This document shows positions 9,822 to 18,851 of a stretch of 64,000 bases of DNA, in pieces. How positions within the stretch are numbered: the stretch's first letter is position 1; the number at the start of each line of letters is the position of its first letter. The position numbers were made by a program, and so were the translations under genes. The DNA comes from Rhizobium sp. WYJ-E13 (lineage in GTDB: Bacteria; Pseudomonadota; Alphaproteobacteria; Rhizobiales; Rhizobiaceae). The stretch is taken from NCBI RefSeq assembly GCF_018987265.1, contig NZ_CP076853.1:1798001-1862000 (forward strand). The letters are read 5' to 3'. The notes under the pieces are model-generated. The model did not search any database. It had not been told where the DNA came from and saw nothing but the letters and a program-made list of their open reading frames with translations.

Positions 9822-11075
9822 TCAGGCGCGATGAATCGCTCCACTGGGCGCTTCAGCCTCCTCCGTGCCGAAGAGCACATCCTTCTTCTCGTACCCGAGG
9901 CCCGACAGTACCGCGACCGCGATGGCGACGACGACGGCTACGATGACCAACGCGGCCGCGTAGTCACCGTTCCAATGGGCGGCGAGACCTGCCTGCATCG
10001 TCGCATTGCCGGACGCAAGCAGATTGCCGAGCTGGTAGGCAAAGCCCGGAAATGTGCCGCGTACCTCGTCGGGAGAAAGCTCGTTGAGATGCACGGGCAC
10101 GATGCCCCAAGCACCCTGCACGAAAAACTGCATCAGGAAGGCGCCGATCGCAAGCAGCACCGCCCCCGGCGCATAGGCCCAGAGCGGTGCCACGGGTACG
10201 GCGATCAGTGCGGCGATGACGATCGCCCGCTTGCGGCCGATGCGCTGCGAGAGCGCCCCGAAGAACAGCCCGCCTGCTATCGCGCCGATATTGTAGACGA
10301 TGGCGATCGCGCCGACCGTATAGCTCGAATAATTGCGCTGCGTTTCCAGGAAGGTCGGGTAGATATCCTGCGTGCCGTGGCTGAAGAAATTGAAGGCGGT
10401 CATCAGGAGCACCGCCCAGATGAAGAGCGGAATGTTTTCGCGCAGCACGGCGAGGAACGGCCGGCGCCCCTGCCGCTGGCGTTTCACGAAGACCGGGCTC
10501 TCCTGAACATTGCGGCGGATATAGAACACGAGCAGCGCCGGAGCCACGCCGACGAAGAACATGCCGCGCCAGCCGATCACAGGAAAGAGCAGGAAGAACA
10601 GCAGCGAAGCCAGCAGATAACCCGAGGGGTACCCCGCCTGCAGAATGCCCGAGACGATGCCACGGCTTTCCTCTGGCACGGTCTCCATCACGAGCGAGGC
10701 GCCGACACCCCACTCGCCGCCCATGGCGATGCCATAGAGCGCGCGCAGCACCAGGAACATGGTGAGTCCGGTGGAAAAGCCGGTCAGGAAATCGAAGAGC
10801 GAATAGAGCAGCACATCCACCATCAGCGTGATACGCCGCCCGTAACGGTCCGCCGCAAGCCCGAAGATCAGGGCGCCGAGCGCCCGCATGGCAAGGGTGA
10901 GGAAGATCGCAATGGACACCGCGGGAACGTCGGTATGGAACTCTTCGGCTATATATTTGAGAACGAAGACGAGAATGAAGAAATCGAAGGCGTCGAGCGT
11001 CCAGCCGAGATAGCTGGCGATAACGGCGTTGCGCTGCTGCGGCGTGAGCGCTCGCAGGCTTGCCAGTGCGGACAT
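9822..11075 (-). CDS. MFS transporter (organic acid/sialate:H+ symporter-like)
   Basis: A 417-residue major facilitator with about twelve membrane helices. The opening block LGWTLDAFDFFILVFVLKYI and the loop motif GLAADRYGRR resemble the sialate/lactate:H+ symporter branch of MFS, and the block GGEWGVGASLVMETVPEESR is typical of these carboxylate carriers. The substrate is therefore likely a monocarboxylate, but this is inference. I chose the second of two close ATGs (11075): GGAGG lies eight bases before it, but only two before the ATG at 11081. The gene stands alone with no catabolic gene beside it. Confidence 0.85.
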   Translation of the reverse strand: MSALASLRALTPQQRNAVIASYLGWTLDAFDFFILVFVLKYIAEEFHTDVPAVSIAIFLTLAMRALGALIFGLAADRYGRRITLMVDVLLYSLFDFLTGFSTGLTMFLVLRALYGIAMGGEWGVGASLVMETVPEESRGIVSGILQAGYPSGYLLASLLFFLLFPVIGWRGMFFVGVAPALLVFYIRRNVQESPVFVKRQRQGRRPFLAVLRENIPLFIWAVLLMTAFNFFSHGTQDIYPTFLETQRNYSSYTVGAIAIVYNIGAIAGGLFFGALSQRIGRKRAIVIAALIAVPVAPLWAYAPGAVLLAIGAFLMQFFVQGAWGIVPVHLNELSPDEVRGTFPGFAYQLGNLLASGNATMQAGLAAHWNGDYAAALVIVAVVVAIAVAVLSGLGYEKKDVLFGTEEAEAPSGAIHRA

Positions 11076-11265
11076 ATGCATTTCCTCCGTCCGAAAGCGG
11101 CGGCGAGGCGGGCAACTCCGGATGCCGTCAGAAGGGGTGTCAGGGTGGGCTTGCTGTCGGTTGACAGCGGTGCGGAAACGTCAGTGTTGCTGACTGGGTT
11201 CCATCACATCGGCGCGATTGGGGGGATGCCATCGGGAAAAGGGTTTTCGTCGGGCGTTTGCACAC

Positions 11266-11386
11266 CTGCCCCTCACCCAACCCTCTAGAGGGGACGTGCC
11301 ATACGGCGCCTTCGGGCGTGCGAAGACGACGCAGCATTTCCCCTTCTCCCCGGCGGGAAGGTGGCCCGAAGGGCCGGATGAGGGGG
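11266..11386. repeat. Rhizobial intergenic mosaic-type repeat
   Basis: Between the MFS gene and the small membrane gene lies a stretch beginning CCCCTCACCCAACCCTCTAG and ending with the hairpin GGCCCGAAGGGCC followed by GGATGAGGGG. Such modules are widespread between genes in rhizobial genomes. Nothing else was seen in the 340-base gap. Confidence 0.5.
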
Positions 11387-11413
11387 CTACCACCTCTGCG
11401 GCAGCGTCTCTGT

Positions 11414-11698
11414 TCACCGCCGAAAACCTCCCTCGCCGCCCATCCACCTCAGCCACGGCCCGACATGGAACAGGCTCATCAGCAGATACATTGGCACCAT
11501 GCCGCTGAACACCGACGCCCCATGCATCGACATGCCGCTCATCGAGCAGATCATGTCGGCCGCCGGATCGCCGGCGGAAAGTGCCGCCATGGCGGCAAAG
11601 GTCGGTGCCGCCGCAAGGGACAGACCCCGCGCAATGCCCGATGGCAGGTGGGAACCGGCAGAACTGCCGGCCCCTGGTGTAGATGCTGACGGGCGCAT
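11414..11698 (-). CDS. Small membrane protein coupled to DUF899
   Basis: A 94-residue protein with a hydrophobic stretch (GLSLAAAPTFAAMAAL), a Met/Ser-rich segment (ICSMSGMSMHG) and a C-terminal membrane helix (MVPMYLLMSLFHVGPWL). Its ATG (11698-11696) overlaps the TGA of the DUF899 gene by one base (TGATG), which strongly suggests translational coupling and a shared function. The Met-rich CSMSGMSMHG segment could bind a soft metal, but this is speculation. I do not recognise a named family. Confidence 0.65.
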   Translation of the reverse strand: MRPSASTPGAGSSAGSHLPSGIARGLSLAAAPTFAAMAALSAGDPAADMICSMSGMSMHGASVFSGMVPMYLLMSLFHVGPWLRWMGGEGGFRR

Positions 11699-12480
11699 CA
11701 GGCTGCCTCGTAGCGATCGTGGTGGCGCCACCAGACGCCCTCCTCGTTGCGGCCGAACGGAGCGCGGTCGAGCCACTGGTACATGCCCCAGACGCCATCC
11801 AGCCCGCGGGCGTAGGAGGAGTAGGTGTGGTAGATATCACCGTCCCGCATCACGAAGGCGCTGAGACCTGGTCTCTCGCGGGCGAAGGTGTTGATGTCGG
11901 TGCCGGTCATCGAGGCGATCAGGTCGGCCGGGCTCTGTTCGGCACTCGGTTCCTGCTTCTGCAGCACGGCGGGGACAGGCGGTTCGCGGCGGAAGTTATA
12001 TTCGATGCCGCCGCTTTGCTGTTCCTCCGGCGTGAACCAGACATTGAAGTCACGGTTGAAATCACTTGACGATGACGAGGCCCAGTCGAAGGTCCAGCCC
12101 ATGCGGCGCTTGAACGCCAGAAGCTTCTCCAGCGGCGCGCGGGAAACGGCGCTGAAGGCGACATCGTGGTTTTCCAGATGCACGGTCACACCGTTGAAAC
12201 CATCGGCGATCGACGAGCAGGACGGGCAGCCCGCCGTATAATCCGGGCCGAACATGAAATGGTAGACGAGAAGCTGCGAACGGCCCTTGAAGAGTGCCGA
12301 AAGCGGCTTGACGCCCTTTTCCGTCTCCAGCCTGTATTCCTTCTCGATCTTCACCCAGGGCAGGTCCTGGCGCTTGGCGGCGATCTCGTCGCTGCGGCGC
12401 GTCAGCGCCTTCTCTTCTTCCAGGAGTGCCAGCCGCGCCTGCAGCCATTCCGCCCGTGTTCCGGTCTTGTGCGTCATCAT
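11698..12480 (-). CDS. DUF899 thioredoxin-like family protein
   Basis: A 260-residue DUF899 protein. It shows the family blocks LPWVKIEKEYRLETEKG, LLVYHFMFGPDYTAGCPSCS, TFDWASSSSSDFNRDFNVWF and the C-terminal VWWRHHDRYE. The CPSC pair sits where thioredoxin-like folds carry their cysteines, so a redox role is plausible. The start at 12480 has GAGGAG upstream; the frame is open to 13041 but that part is antisense to the next gene. It is divergent from the helix-turn-helix gene at 12598, and translationally coupled to the small membrane gene. Confidence 0.88.
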   Translation of the reverse strand: MMTHKTGTRAEWLQARLALLEEEKALTRRSDEIAAKRQDLPWVKIEKEYRLETEKGVKPLSALFKGRSQLLVYHFMFGPDYTAGCPSCSSIADGFNGVTVHLENHDVAFSAVSRAPLEKLLAFKRRMGWTFDWASSSSSDFNRDFNVWFTPEEQQSGGIEYNFRREPPVPAVLQKQEPSAEQSPADLIASMTGTDINTFARERPGLSAFVMRDGDIYHTYSSYARGLDGVWGMYQWLDRAPFGRNEEGVWWRHHDRYEAA

Positions 12481-12597
12481 GGTTCTTCTCCTCACTTGCG
12501 TTGATACGTGTGTGACGGCGGGCCGTTGCCTGCCGATGGGGAATAAACTAGGTCTGGATGCCCAAGGGGTGGGAGTTACAAGTGTGACGGGATTCCG

Positions 12598-13818
12598 ATG
12601 GACTCGCTGATAACAGCTGCCGCACAGGCTCTCGCCGTGGGCGATGCGCTGGGCGCGATGAAGCGGGTGGCGCTGCGCGACGACCCGCCGGCGCTTGCCC
12701 TGCGCGGCATTGCCATGGCCCAGCTCGGCGATCTCACCCGCGCCAAGATGCTCCTGAAAAGCGCTGCCCGCGCCTTCGGCCCGCGGGAAGCGGTGGCGCG
12801 TGCCCGCTGCATCGTCGCCGAAGCCGAGATCGCCCTGGTCTCGCGCGATCTGACCTGGCCGGAAAAGGCGCTGGAGGCGGCCCGCGCCACGCTCGAAAAG
12901 CGTGGCGACCGCGTCAACGCAGCCCACGCCCGCAACCTGCAGGTCCGCCGTCTGCTCTTGATCGGCCGTCTGGACGCGGCCGAAAGGCTGCTGGCCGATC
13001 TCGACCCCTCGCCGCTGCCGCCGGCCGCCCGCGCCGGCCATGAGCTCGCCGCAGCCGGCGTGGCGATCCGCCGGCTGCGCACGGAACCGGCGCGCGCCGC
13101 GCTGGCAAGGGCAGCACAGGCAGCATTAAAGGCCGATATCCCCGCGCTCGCCGTCGAGGTGCGGGATGCGGCAAGAGTTCTGGAAGCGCCCGCCGCCCGG
13201 CTGATCGATGGCGGCACGGAGCACCTGCTGCAGCTTCAGGAGGTCGAGGCCCTGCTTGCCTCCGATACGCTCGTCATCGATGCCTGCCGCAATGTCGTGC
13301 GCGCAGGTGCCCAGATCGTGCCGCTGGCGAGCCGCCAGGTGCTATTCACGCTCGCCCGCGCGCTTGCCGAAGCGGCACCTTCGGATGTCTCCCGCTCGGC
13401 TCTGCTTGCTCGCGCCTTCCGCGCCCGCCATGCCGATGAATCGCATCGGGCGCGGCTGCGCGTCGAGATCGGCCGGCTGCGCGCCGCCCTTGCCGGTCTT
13501 GCTGAAATCAAGGCGACAAGCCACGGTTTTACGCTTCAGCCGCACGGTGGGAGAAAAGTCGTCGTCCTCGCACCTCCGGTCGAGGAAGAGCACGCCTTCC
13601 TGCTGGCGCTGCTCGCCGACGGAGAATCCTGGTCCAGCACGGCGCTGGCGATTGCGCTCAGCCTCAGCCCGCGCACGGTGCAGCGGGCGCTCGATGCGCT
13701 CGGAGCGGCCGGCAAGGTGCAGTATTTCGGCAATGGCAGGGCGCGGCGCTGGATGATGCCGCCGGTCGTCGACTTCCCGACAACATTGTTACTCCCGGGG
13801 CCGCTGCCGAGCGAATAG
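12598..13818 (+). CDS. Helix-turn-helix regulator with TPR-like N-terminus
   Basis: A 406-residue, Ala/Arg-rich protein. Residues 1-200 are helical repeats resembling a TPR superhelix (ALRGIAMAQLGDLTRAKMLL, AARATLEKRGDRVNAAHARN). The C-terminal end holds a winged-helix/HTH segment, SSTALAIALSLSPRTVQRAL, followed by AAGKVQYFGNGRARRWMMP. It is probably a DNA-binding regulator. It is divergent from the DUF899 pair (117-base gap) and 32 bases before the beta-propeller gene on the same strand, so it likely controls one or both. The exact family name is not certain. Confidence 0.75.
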   Translation: MDSLITAAAQALAVGDALGAMKRVALRDDPPALALRGIAMAQLGDLTRAKMLLKSAARAFGPREAVARARCIVAEAEIALVSRDLTWPEKALEAARATLEKRGDRVNAAHARNLQVRRLLLIGRLDAAERLLADLDPSPLPPAARAGHELAAAGVAIRRLRTEPARAALARAAQAALKADIPALAVEVRDAARVLEAPAARLIDGGTEHLLQLQEVEALLASDTLVIDACRNVVRAGAQIVPLASRQVLFTLARALAEAAPSDVSRSALLARAFRARHADESHRARLRVEIGRLRAALAGLAEIKATSHGFTLQPHGGRKVVVLAPPVEEEHAFLLALLADGESWSSTALAIALSLSPRTVQRALDALGAAGKVQYFGNGRARRWMMPPVVDFPTTLLLPGPLPSE

Positions 13819-13850
13819 CATCATTGGTGTGAGAGAGAGGATGGAGCACC

Positions 13851-14483
13851 ATGAAGACATCACAGGCAGAGATCATCAGGGAATACGGCCCCTTCGAGGG
13901 CAGTCGCAATATCGGCGGCGTCACCTATGACGGCAACCGGGTGTGGTTTGCCGCCGGCGAAAACCTTCGGGCGCTGGACCCCGAAAGCGGCGCCGAACTC
14001 ACCACCATCGACGTCGCCGCCCATGCCGGCACCGCCTTTGACGGGCGCTACATCTTCCAGATCGCCGAAGACAAGATCCGCAAGATCGACCCCGAGACCG
14101 GCACCGTCGTCGCCACCATCCCTGCCCCCGGTAAGGGGGCCGATTCCGGCATGGCCTGGTGCGAGGGCAGCCTCTGGGTCGGCCAGTACCGCGACAACTG
14201 CATTCACGAGATCGACCCGGAGACCGGCAAGATCCTGCGCACGATCGAATCCAAGCGCCATGTGACGGGTGTGACCTGGGTGGATGGCGAGCTGTGGCAC
14301 GCCACCTGGCAGGACGACAAGAGCGACATCAGGCGCGTCGACCCCAGGACGGGTGACGTTCTGGAGCGGCTTGACATGCCCGAGGGCACCGGCGTTTCCG
14401 GGCTGGAATCCGATGGAGCCGATATCTTCTATGCCGGCGGCGGCGGCAGCGGCAAGGTACGGGCGATCCGCCGGCCGAGGTGA
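13851..14483 (+). CDS. Short beta-propeller protein (Vgb/YncE-like)
   Basis: A 210-residue protein made of repeated blades: GGVTYDGNRVWFAAGENLRA, GTAFDGRYIFQIAEDKIRKI, GMAWCEGSLWVGQYRDNCI and GVTWVDGELWHATWQDD. Each blade is followed by a D-P-E-T-G turn. This is the pattern of virginiamycin B lyase-like and YncE-like propellers, though with fewer blades. No signal peptide is visible, so it is probably cytoplasmic. GGAG lies shortly before the ATG and the gene follows the HTH regulator by 32 bases, so they are likely one operon. Enzymatic activity is not evident. Confidence 0.78.
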   Translation: MKTSQAEIIREYGPFEGSRNIGGVTYDGNRVWFAAGENLRALDPESGAELTTIDVAAHAGTAFDGRYIFQIAEDKIRKIDPETGTVVATIPAPGKGADSGMAWCEGSLWVGQYRDNCIHEIDPETGKILRTIESKRHVTGVTWVDGELWHATWQDDKSDIRRVDPRTGDVLERLDMPEGTGVSGLESDGADIFYAGGGGSGKVRAIRRPR

Positions 14484-14609
14484 GGCTGGGGATCGATGTC
14501 GCTCCTCAAGCGCAGCGCTGGCGTGAGCGCACAGGATCAGGGAGCAAGGGTGCCCACGGCACACCCTCGCCTCCCTAACCTCCTGATATCGATCGCACCC
14601 AGATCAACC

Positions 14610-15413
14610 TCACGCCGCCACCCTGCCCCGGCAAGCCCACGCGACCGACGCAAACGACCGAGGCCCGTCCGGCTCTCCGGCCTCATAGGCCTCCCTGACC
14701 GCGGTATCGACCCTGGTGCGGGTATAGGCATCCAGCCCCGCCACATATTTGCCGAGCGGGCCTTCACCGGCGGCGATGGGCGCCCAGAAGTCGTCGAAGG
14801 AACTGTAATCCATGCGGATCGTCAGCGACGTCTCCTCGATATCGGCGAGACCGTTTTCGACGAAGCTCGCCTTCATCTCCCCCGGCCGCATCATCGGCTG
14901 GAAAGAATAGCGATGGCGCATCGCCCGCGCGCTGGCGTCGATCATGGCGACCGTATCGCACACCATGCGCATGCCGGACATGCCGCCATAATGATCCCAG
15001 ACGGCGGCGGCGACCACGCCGCCCGGCCGCACGACGCGGCGCATCTCGGCCACCGCCTTGCCGGCCTCGGGCACGAAATGCAGCACGAGCAGCGACAGCG
15101 CCCGGTCGAAGCTGTCATCCTCGAAGGGCAGCGCGCAGGCATCGGCCTGTTGAATGGTGATGCGCGGGTCCGTGTTGCCTTGGGTGACCGCCTCCACGAA
15201 AACGGGCGAAAAATCGATGGCCGTGATCGATTTGAGACCGGGCCTTTCCGCCAGAGCGAAAGTGAGGCTTCCCGTGCCGCAGCCGACATCGAGAACGCTT
15301 TCCCCATCCGCAAGCCCGGCGAAATCGATGAACCCGGGCGCGAGCCGCTTGCTCCAGCGCCCCATCAGCCGTTCGTAACCATCGGCACTTTCGACATTGA
15401 AACTCGACGCCAT
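14610..15413 (-). CDS. Class I SAM-dependent methyltransferase
   Basis: A 267-residue Rossmann-fold methyltransferase. Motif I is VLDVGCGTGSLTFAL, motif II ITAIDFSPVFV, and the post-motif region reads FDRALSLLVLHFVPEAGKAV..MRRVVRPGG, typical of the UbiE/Methyltransf_11 group. The acceptor is unknown. GGGGGAGG lies five bases before the ATG at 15413, which I prefer over the ATG at 15437. The protein at 27084 is a clear paralogue: both start with a YE..MGRWS block and end in DG(P)R.FES/FAS.AWA.RG. Confidence 0.92.
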   Translation of the reverse strand: MASSFNVESADGYERLMGRWSKRLAPGFIDFAGLADGESVLDVGCGTGSLTFALAERPGLKSITAIDFSPVFVEAVTQGNTDPRITIQQADACALPFEDDSFDRALSLLVLHFVPEAGKAVAEMRRVVRPGGVVAAAVWDHYGGMSGMRMVCDTVAMIDASARAMRHRYSFQPMMRPGEMKASFVENGLADIEETSLTIRMDYSSFDDFWAPIAAGEGPLGKYVAGLDAYTRTRVDTAVREAYEAGEPDGPRSFASVAWACRGRVAA

Positions 15414-15501
15414 CGCAGCCTCCCCCGAAAGCGACATATAAACGGGACATGCCCACCTTTATTTTTAGGGCTCGTGGGCACTGCGGCAAGCGGCAGGAAC
15501 C

Positions 15502-15954
15502 CTAATTCAACGCGACGACAGCCGCATTGAGAACAGTGGCGTATGCCACCCACAAGCCGTAGGGAACAAACAGCACCGATGCCAGCCGATCGCGTCGCCA
15601 CGACAATCCGATGAAGACTGTTATCAGCACCAGCAGGGCGATGATGATGACAAGGCCGAGTGCGGGAAACTGCAGGCCGAAAAAGGCCGGCGACCAGGCA
15701 AAGTTCAAGACGAGCTGGGCGATCCAGATGATCATGACAGGTGAATTCCTGCTGTGCTCGAAGGTCCGCGCGCCGGCGATGCCAACAAGGATATAGAGGA
15801 TCGTCCAGGCCGGACCGAACAGCCAGCCCGGCGGCGTGAACCAGGGCTTGGCAAGAGAATCATACCATTCGCCCGGCTGGTTCATGAGGCCGATGAGAAG
15901 CCCGCCGCCGAGCGCCAACAGGATGAAAACAAGATAATGATCGAACCGGTGCAC
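15502..15954 (-). CDS. tspO: TspO/MBR family tryptophan-rich sensory protein
   Basis: A 150-residue protein with five membrane helices, the normal size for TspO. It carries the hallmarks WYDSLAKPWFTPPGWLFGP, WTILYILVGIAGA, the NFAWSPAFFGLQ block and YGLWVAYATVLNAAV. Bacterial TspO binds porphyrins and modulates tetrapyrrole or stress signalling in the membrane. It stands between the methyltransferase and AraC genes on the same strand, with gaps of 88 and 68 bases, so co-transcription is possible but not shown. Confidence 0.93.
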   Translation of the reverse strand: MHRFDHYLVFILLALGGGLLIGLMNQPGEWYDSLAKPWFTPPGWLFGPAWTILYILVGIAGARTFEHSRNSPVMIIWIAQLVLNFAWSPAFFGLQFPALGLVIIIALLVLITVFIGLSWRRDRLASVLFVPYGLWVAYATVLNAAVVALN

Positions 15955-16022
15955 CGGAACCCTCCGCTTCAGTGATGAAGTGAAGTGGTGCCCGGTGACC
16001 CGCCGTCAAGGGAGCCGGCAGA

Positions 16023-16970
16023 TCAGCCCGCGTCCTGCCAGTAGCGTTTCGGTGCACGGCCGAAAACGCGCTTGAACGCATTGCCGAAGGCACTTTCGGA
16101 GGAATAGCCGAGGCTGGCGGCAAGGCTTGCCACATTCGCTTCCTTGCGACGCAGCGCCTCGCGGGCGCGGTGCATGCGCCAGCGCGTGACATAATCGAGC
16201 GGTGCGACGCCGACCAGTGTCCGGAAGCGCTCGGCAAAGGCGGAGCGCGACATGCCGGTGCGGCCTGCAAGCTCATTCACCGTCCAGCGATGGCCGGGCT
16301 CGTTGTGAACAAGGCTGATCGCTTTGCCGATATGCGGATTGCCAAGCGCGCCGATCCATCCGGCATTCTCGGGGCCAACGCGGGAGACATAGGCGCGCAG
16401 CGCTTGCACCAGGAGAATATCGCCCATGCGCCTCGTCATCAGCGTGGAGCCCATCTCGCCCGCCCCGAGTTCATCGTCGAGGGTGGCGAGCGTGGCGCGG
16501 AGGATGCCGGCGGCGCGATCACTTGCCGGAATATGGATGAAGGGCGGCAGCGCATCGATGAGCAGCTGCGCATTGCCGCCGGCAATGACGAAACTGCCGC
16601 CGATCAGCGCCGTCTCGTCGCCGCCGTGCCGGGCGATATTGGAATGCTCCCAATCGAAGAAGGCGATGCCATCTTCAGGTTCGCTCTGCAGATCATTGGC
16701 GATCACGTAGGCGGGCGCATTGGCAAGCAGGAACGTATCGCCGGCTGTCAGCGCAAAGGGCGGCTCGCCGGGCAGGATGATCCAGCATGCGCCCTTGAGA
16801 ACCGCCACGAACTTCAGCGCCGGCTTTGGCGGAAAGCGGAAGGCCCACTGCCCGCCGACCTCGAAACGCGTGCAGCGGGCGCTCTCGATATCAACGAGCG
16901 AAAACACATCGGACAGGGGATCGATCATGGTTTCTGGACGATCTCGACGAAATGACGGAGCCTGCAGCAT
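16023..16970 (-). CDS. AraC family regulator with cupin sensor domain
   Basis: A 315-residue regulator. The N-terminal cupin_6-type ligand domain (DPLSDVFSLVDIES...WAFRFPPKPALKFVAVLKG) is followed by two HTH motifs: WTVNELAGRTGMSRSAFAER and VASLAASLGYSSESAFGNAF, ending GRAPKRYW. I chose the ATG at 16970, five bases after TGGAG; a later ATG at 16928 has no ribosome site. It is divergent from the SDR gene at 17021 with only 50 bases between starts, so the SDR is the likely target. The protein at 29383 is in a similar arrangement with another SDR. Confidence 0.9.
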   Translation of the reverse strand: MLQAPSFRRDRPETMIDPLSDVFSLVDIESARCTRFEVGGQWAFRFPPKPALKFVAVLKGACWIILPGEPPFALTAGDTFLLANAPAYVIANDLQSEPEDGIAFFDWEHSNIARHGGDETALIGGSFVIAGGNAQLLIDALPPFIHIPASDRAAGILRATLATLDDELGAGEMGSTLMTRRMGDILLVQALRAYVSRVGPENAGWIGALGNPHIGKAISLVHNEPGHRWTVNELAGRTGMSRSAFAERFRTLVGVAPLDYVTRWRMHRAREALRRKEANVASLAASLGYSSESAFGNAFKRVFGRAPKRYWQDAG

Positions 16971-17020
16971 AGATTCTCCATTCCGTCGCTGCAATCCTTT
17001 GGGTAACAAAGGAGAACGAG

Positions 17021-17758
17021 ATGTCACCGATCAAGGACAAGATCATCGCCATCACCGGTGCCAGCAGCGGCATCGGCGAAGCGTCCGCACTGCTGCTGGC
17101 CGAGCGCGGCGCGAAGATCGTGCTCGGCGCAAGGCGTACCGAGAAGCTGCAGGCGTTGGCGCGGCGCATCAAAGAGCAAGGCGGCGAAGCGATCTTCCAC
17201 ACCGTCGACGTGAAGAAACGCGCCGATCTGGAAGCGCTCGTCGCACTCGCCCGCGACACCTATGGAAAGCTCGACGTGCTGATCAACAATGCCGGCATCG
17301 GCCCGATTTCGCCGATGGACGAATTGCGCGTCGAGGATTGGGAGGAGATGATCGACGTCAATATCAAGGGGCCGCTCTATGGCATTGCCGCTGCCCTGCC
17401 CGTCTTCCGCCGCCAGGGTTTCGGCCATTTCGTCAATACCCTGTCGACCGCGGGCATCACCATCAAGCCGACCATGGCCGTCTATGCCGGCACCAAGAAC
17501 GCCATGCGCACCATCGCCGAGGGCCTGCGCCAGGAGGCCGGCCCGAACCTGCGCGTGACCAATATCTCGCCGGGTTTCATCCGCACGAACTTTGCGGACT
17601 CCCTGACCAGCCCCGCCGTGAAGGCTGGCATCACCAGGAGCATGGAGGAGATGGCGATTACGCCAGATGCAATCGCCCGCGCTATCGCCTTCGCGATCGA
17701 GCAGCCCGCCGATGTCGATGTCGGCGATATCGTCATCCGGCCGACGGCACAGGGGTGA
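17021..17758 (+). CDS. SDR family NAD(P)-dependent oxidoreductase
   Basis: A 245-residue classical short-chain dehydrogenase. It has the cofactor motif TGASSGIG near residue 13, NNAGIG in the NNAG position, the catalytic Ser/Tyr/Lys set in NTLSTAGITIKPTMAVYAGTKNAM with Y and K four residues apart, and SPGFIRTNF after it. It oxidises or reduces an alcohol/carbonyl substrate that cannot be named. GGAG precedes the ATG. It is divergently arranged with the AraC regulator. It resembles the SDR at 28458. Confidence 0.92.
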   Translation: MSPIKDKIIAITGASSGIGEASALLLAERGAKIVLGARRTEKLQALARRIKEQGGEAIFHTVDVKKRADLEALVALARDTYGKLDVLINNAGIGPISPMDELRVEDWEEMIDVNIKGPLYGIAAALPVFRRQGFGHFVNTLSTAGITIKPTMAVYAGTKNAMRTIAEGLRQEAGPNLRVTNISPGFIRTNFADSLTSPAVKAGITRSMEEMAITPDAIARAIAFAIEQPADVDVGDIVIRPTAQG

Positions 17759-17830
17759 AGGACGCCCTCAAGAAGACGACAGCCCACCCTCCGCCATGCT
17801 CGGGCCTGTCCCGGACAAGCCCTGACAGGA

Positions 17831-17859
17831 CGGACTGCGGTAGCCGGTACCGCAGTCCG
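17831..17859. terminator. Hairpin between convergent genes, probable terminator
   Basis: A perfect 12-bp stem, CGGACTGCGGTA with TACCGCAGTCCG, and a five-base loop lie between the convergent SDR (ends 17758) and NmrA-like (ends 17867) genes. There is no long T run on either strand, only AAAA on the plus side (TTTT before the stem on the minus strand), so it is a weaker or factor-assisted terminator. Confidence 0.5.
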
Positions 17860-17866
17860 CAAAACA

Positions 17867-18742
17867 TCACGCCTTATCAAGAACACTCCAGTCAAAACCC
17901 TTCGCCCAGTCGGCATAGCTGTGCCAGCCAACCTCGGGGAAATCGCGGCGGAGCGCTGCGATATCGGCGGAGTAGCCGGTGCGGTCGAACCACTCATACA
18001 TCAGCGCCAGATCCTCGTTCTGCTGGCGGAGTACGGAGATCGGCAGCTCTTGGAAACGGATCGGCCGGCCGATGGCGTCCGAGAGGATCTTCGCCTGCGC
18101 CTCGCCCGAAAGCTCGTCGCCGGCAATATCGAATCGCTTGCCGAAGACCTGCTCGCGGCGCTCCGCAAGGACGGCAACGAAATGGCCGATATCATCGGTG
18201 GCGATCTGCTGCAGCACACGGGCCGGCGGCAGGGCCGCGGCATAAAAGCCCTGTTTCAGGCCAGCGATCGTCCAGGGGGCAACGGTGTTTTCCATGAAGG
18301 CGACCGGGGCCGATATCGTGTAGGGAATGCCGAGCCCGGCAATATGTTGTTCGACCAGATATTTGCTGTCGAAATGCCTGATACCTGTCTTCCGGTCGGC
18401 ATCGGATACCGAGGAATAGATCAGATGGCCGATGCCGGCCTCCTTTGCCGCATCGGCCGCCGCAATGCCCTGGCGCGTCTCCGCCTCGACGCCTGCCTCA
18501 TAGCTGTTGCCCATGAGAAACATCGTCTCGACGCCTTGCGCCGCCCTGACGATGGAGGCCTTGTCGTCGAGATCGCCGGCGACGACTTCGACACCGGTGG
18601 CGGCAAGCCGCCGGGCGGTATCGCTGTCCGGCCTGCGGGTCAGCGCCTTGACGTGGTGGCCGCGCGAGACAAGAGCGCGGGCGACGCCGCCGCCCTGCTG
18701 GCCGGTAGCGCCTGTTACGAGAACGGTTCTGCTGATGCTCAT
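17867..18742 (-). CDS. NmrA-like NAD(P)-binding protein
   Basis: A 291-residue atypical SDR. The N-terminal nucleotide-binding motif is VLVTGATGQQGGGVARAL, followed by VKALTRRPDS and the VVAGDLDD strand; the mid region (LIYSSVSDADRKTGIRHFDSK) resembles NmrA/HSCARG redox sensors, which often lack the catalytic Tyr-Lys pair. It may be a quinone/NADPH reductase or a redox sensor. GGGAG precedes the ATG at 18742; the longer frame to 19024 overlaps the LysR gene in antisense and is not used. It is divergent from the LysR gene, its probable regulator. Confidence 0.88.
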   Translation of the reverse strand: MSISRTVLVTGATGQQGGGVARALVSRGHHVKALTRRPDSDTARRLAATGVEVVAGDLDDKASIVRAAQGVETMFLMGNSYEAGVEAETRQGIAAADAAKEAGIGHLIYSSVSDADRKTGIRHFDSKYLVEQHIAGLGIPYTISAPVAFMENTVAPWTIAGLKQGFYAAALPPARVLQQIATDDIGHFVAVLAERREQVFGKRFDIAGDELSGEAQAKILSDAIGRPIRFQELPISVLRQQNEDLALMYEWFDRTGYSADIAALRRDFPEVGWHSYADWAKGFDWSVLDKA

Positions 18743-18803
18743 CTCAATACTCCCTTTCGTTGGGATCGTTGCTGATGATCCGAAGTTAGGGACTGTCGCA
18801 TTG

Positions 18804-18816
18804 GGCCATAATGGCC
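18804..18816. promoter_or_regulatory. Palindrome in NmrA-LysR divergent region, candidate operator
   Basis: GGCCAT-A-ATGGCC is a perfect 6-bp inverted repeat centred at 18810 in the 109-base gap between the divergent NmrA-like and LysR genes. LysR regulators typically bind an imperfect dyad in such gaps near their own promoter. The regulator-site link is inference. Confidence 0.45.
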
Positions 18817-18851
18817 TACAAATGCAAAACATCGTCCCATCACAGGCATCA

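Noticed and set aside
9768..11288. 506-residue plus-strand frame
   Set aside because: Antisense shadow of the MFS gene; composition is dominated by Glu, Arg, His and Ala, without motifs.
11140..11337. 65-residue minus-strand frame upstream of the MFS gene
   Set aside because: It is a translation of the intergenic mosaic repeat (LRTPEGAVWHVPS), a common false gene call in rhizobia.
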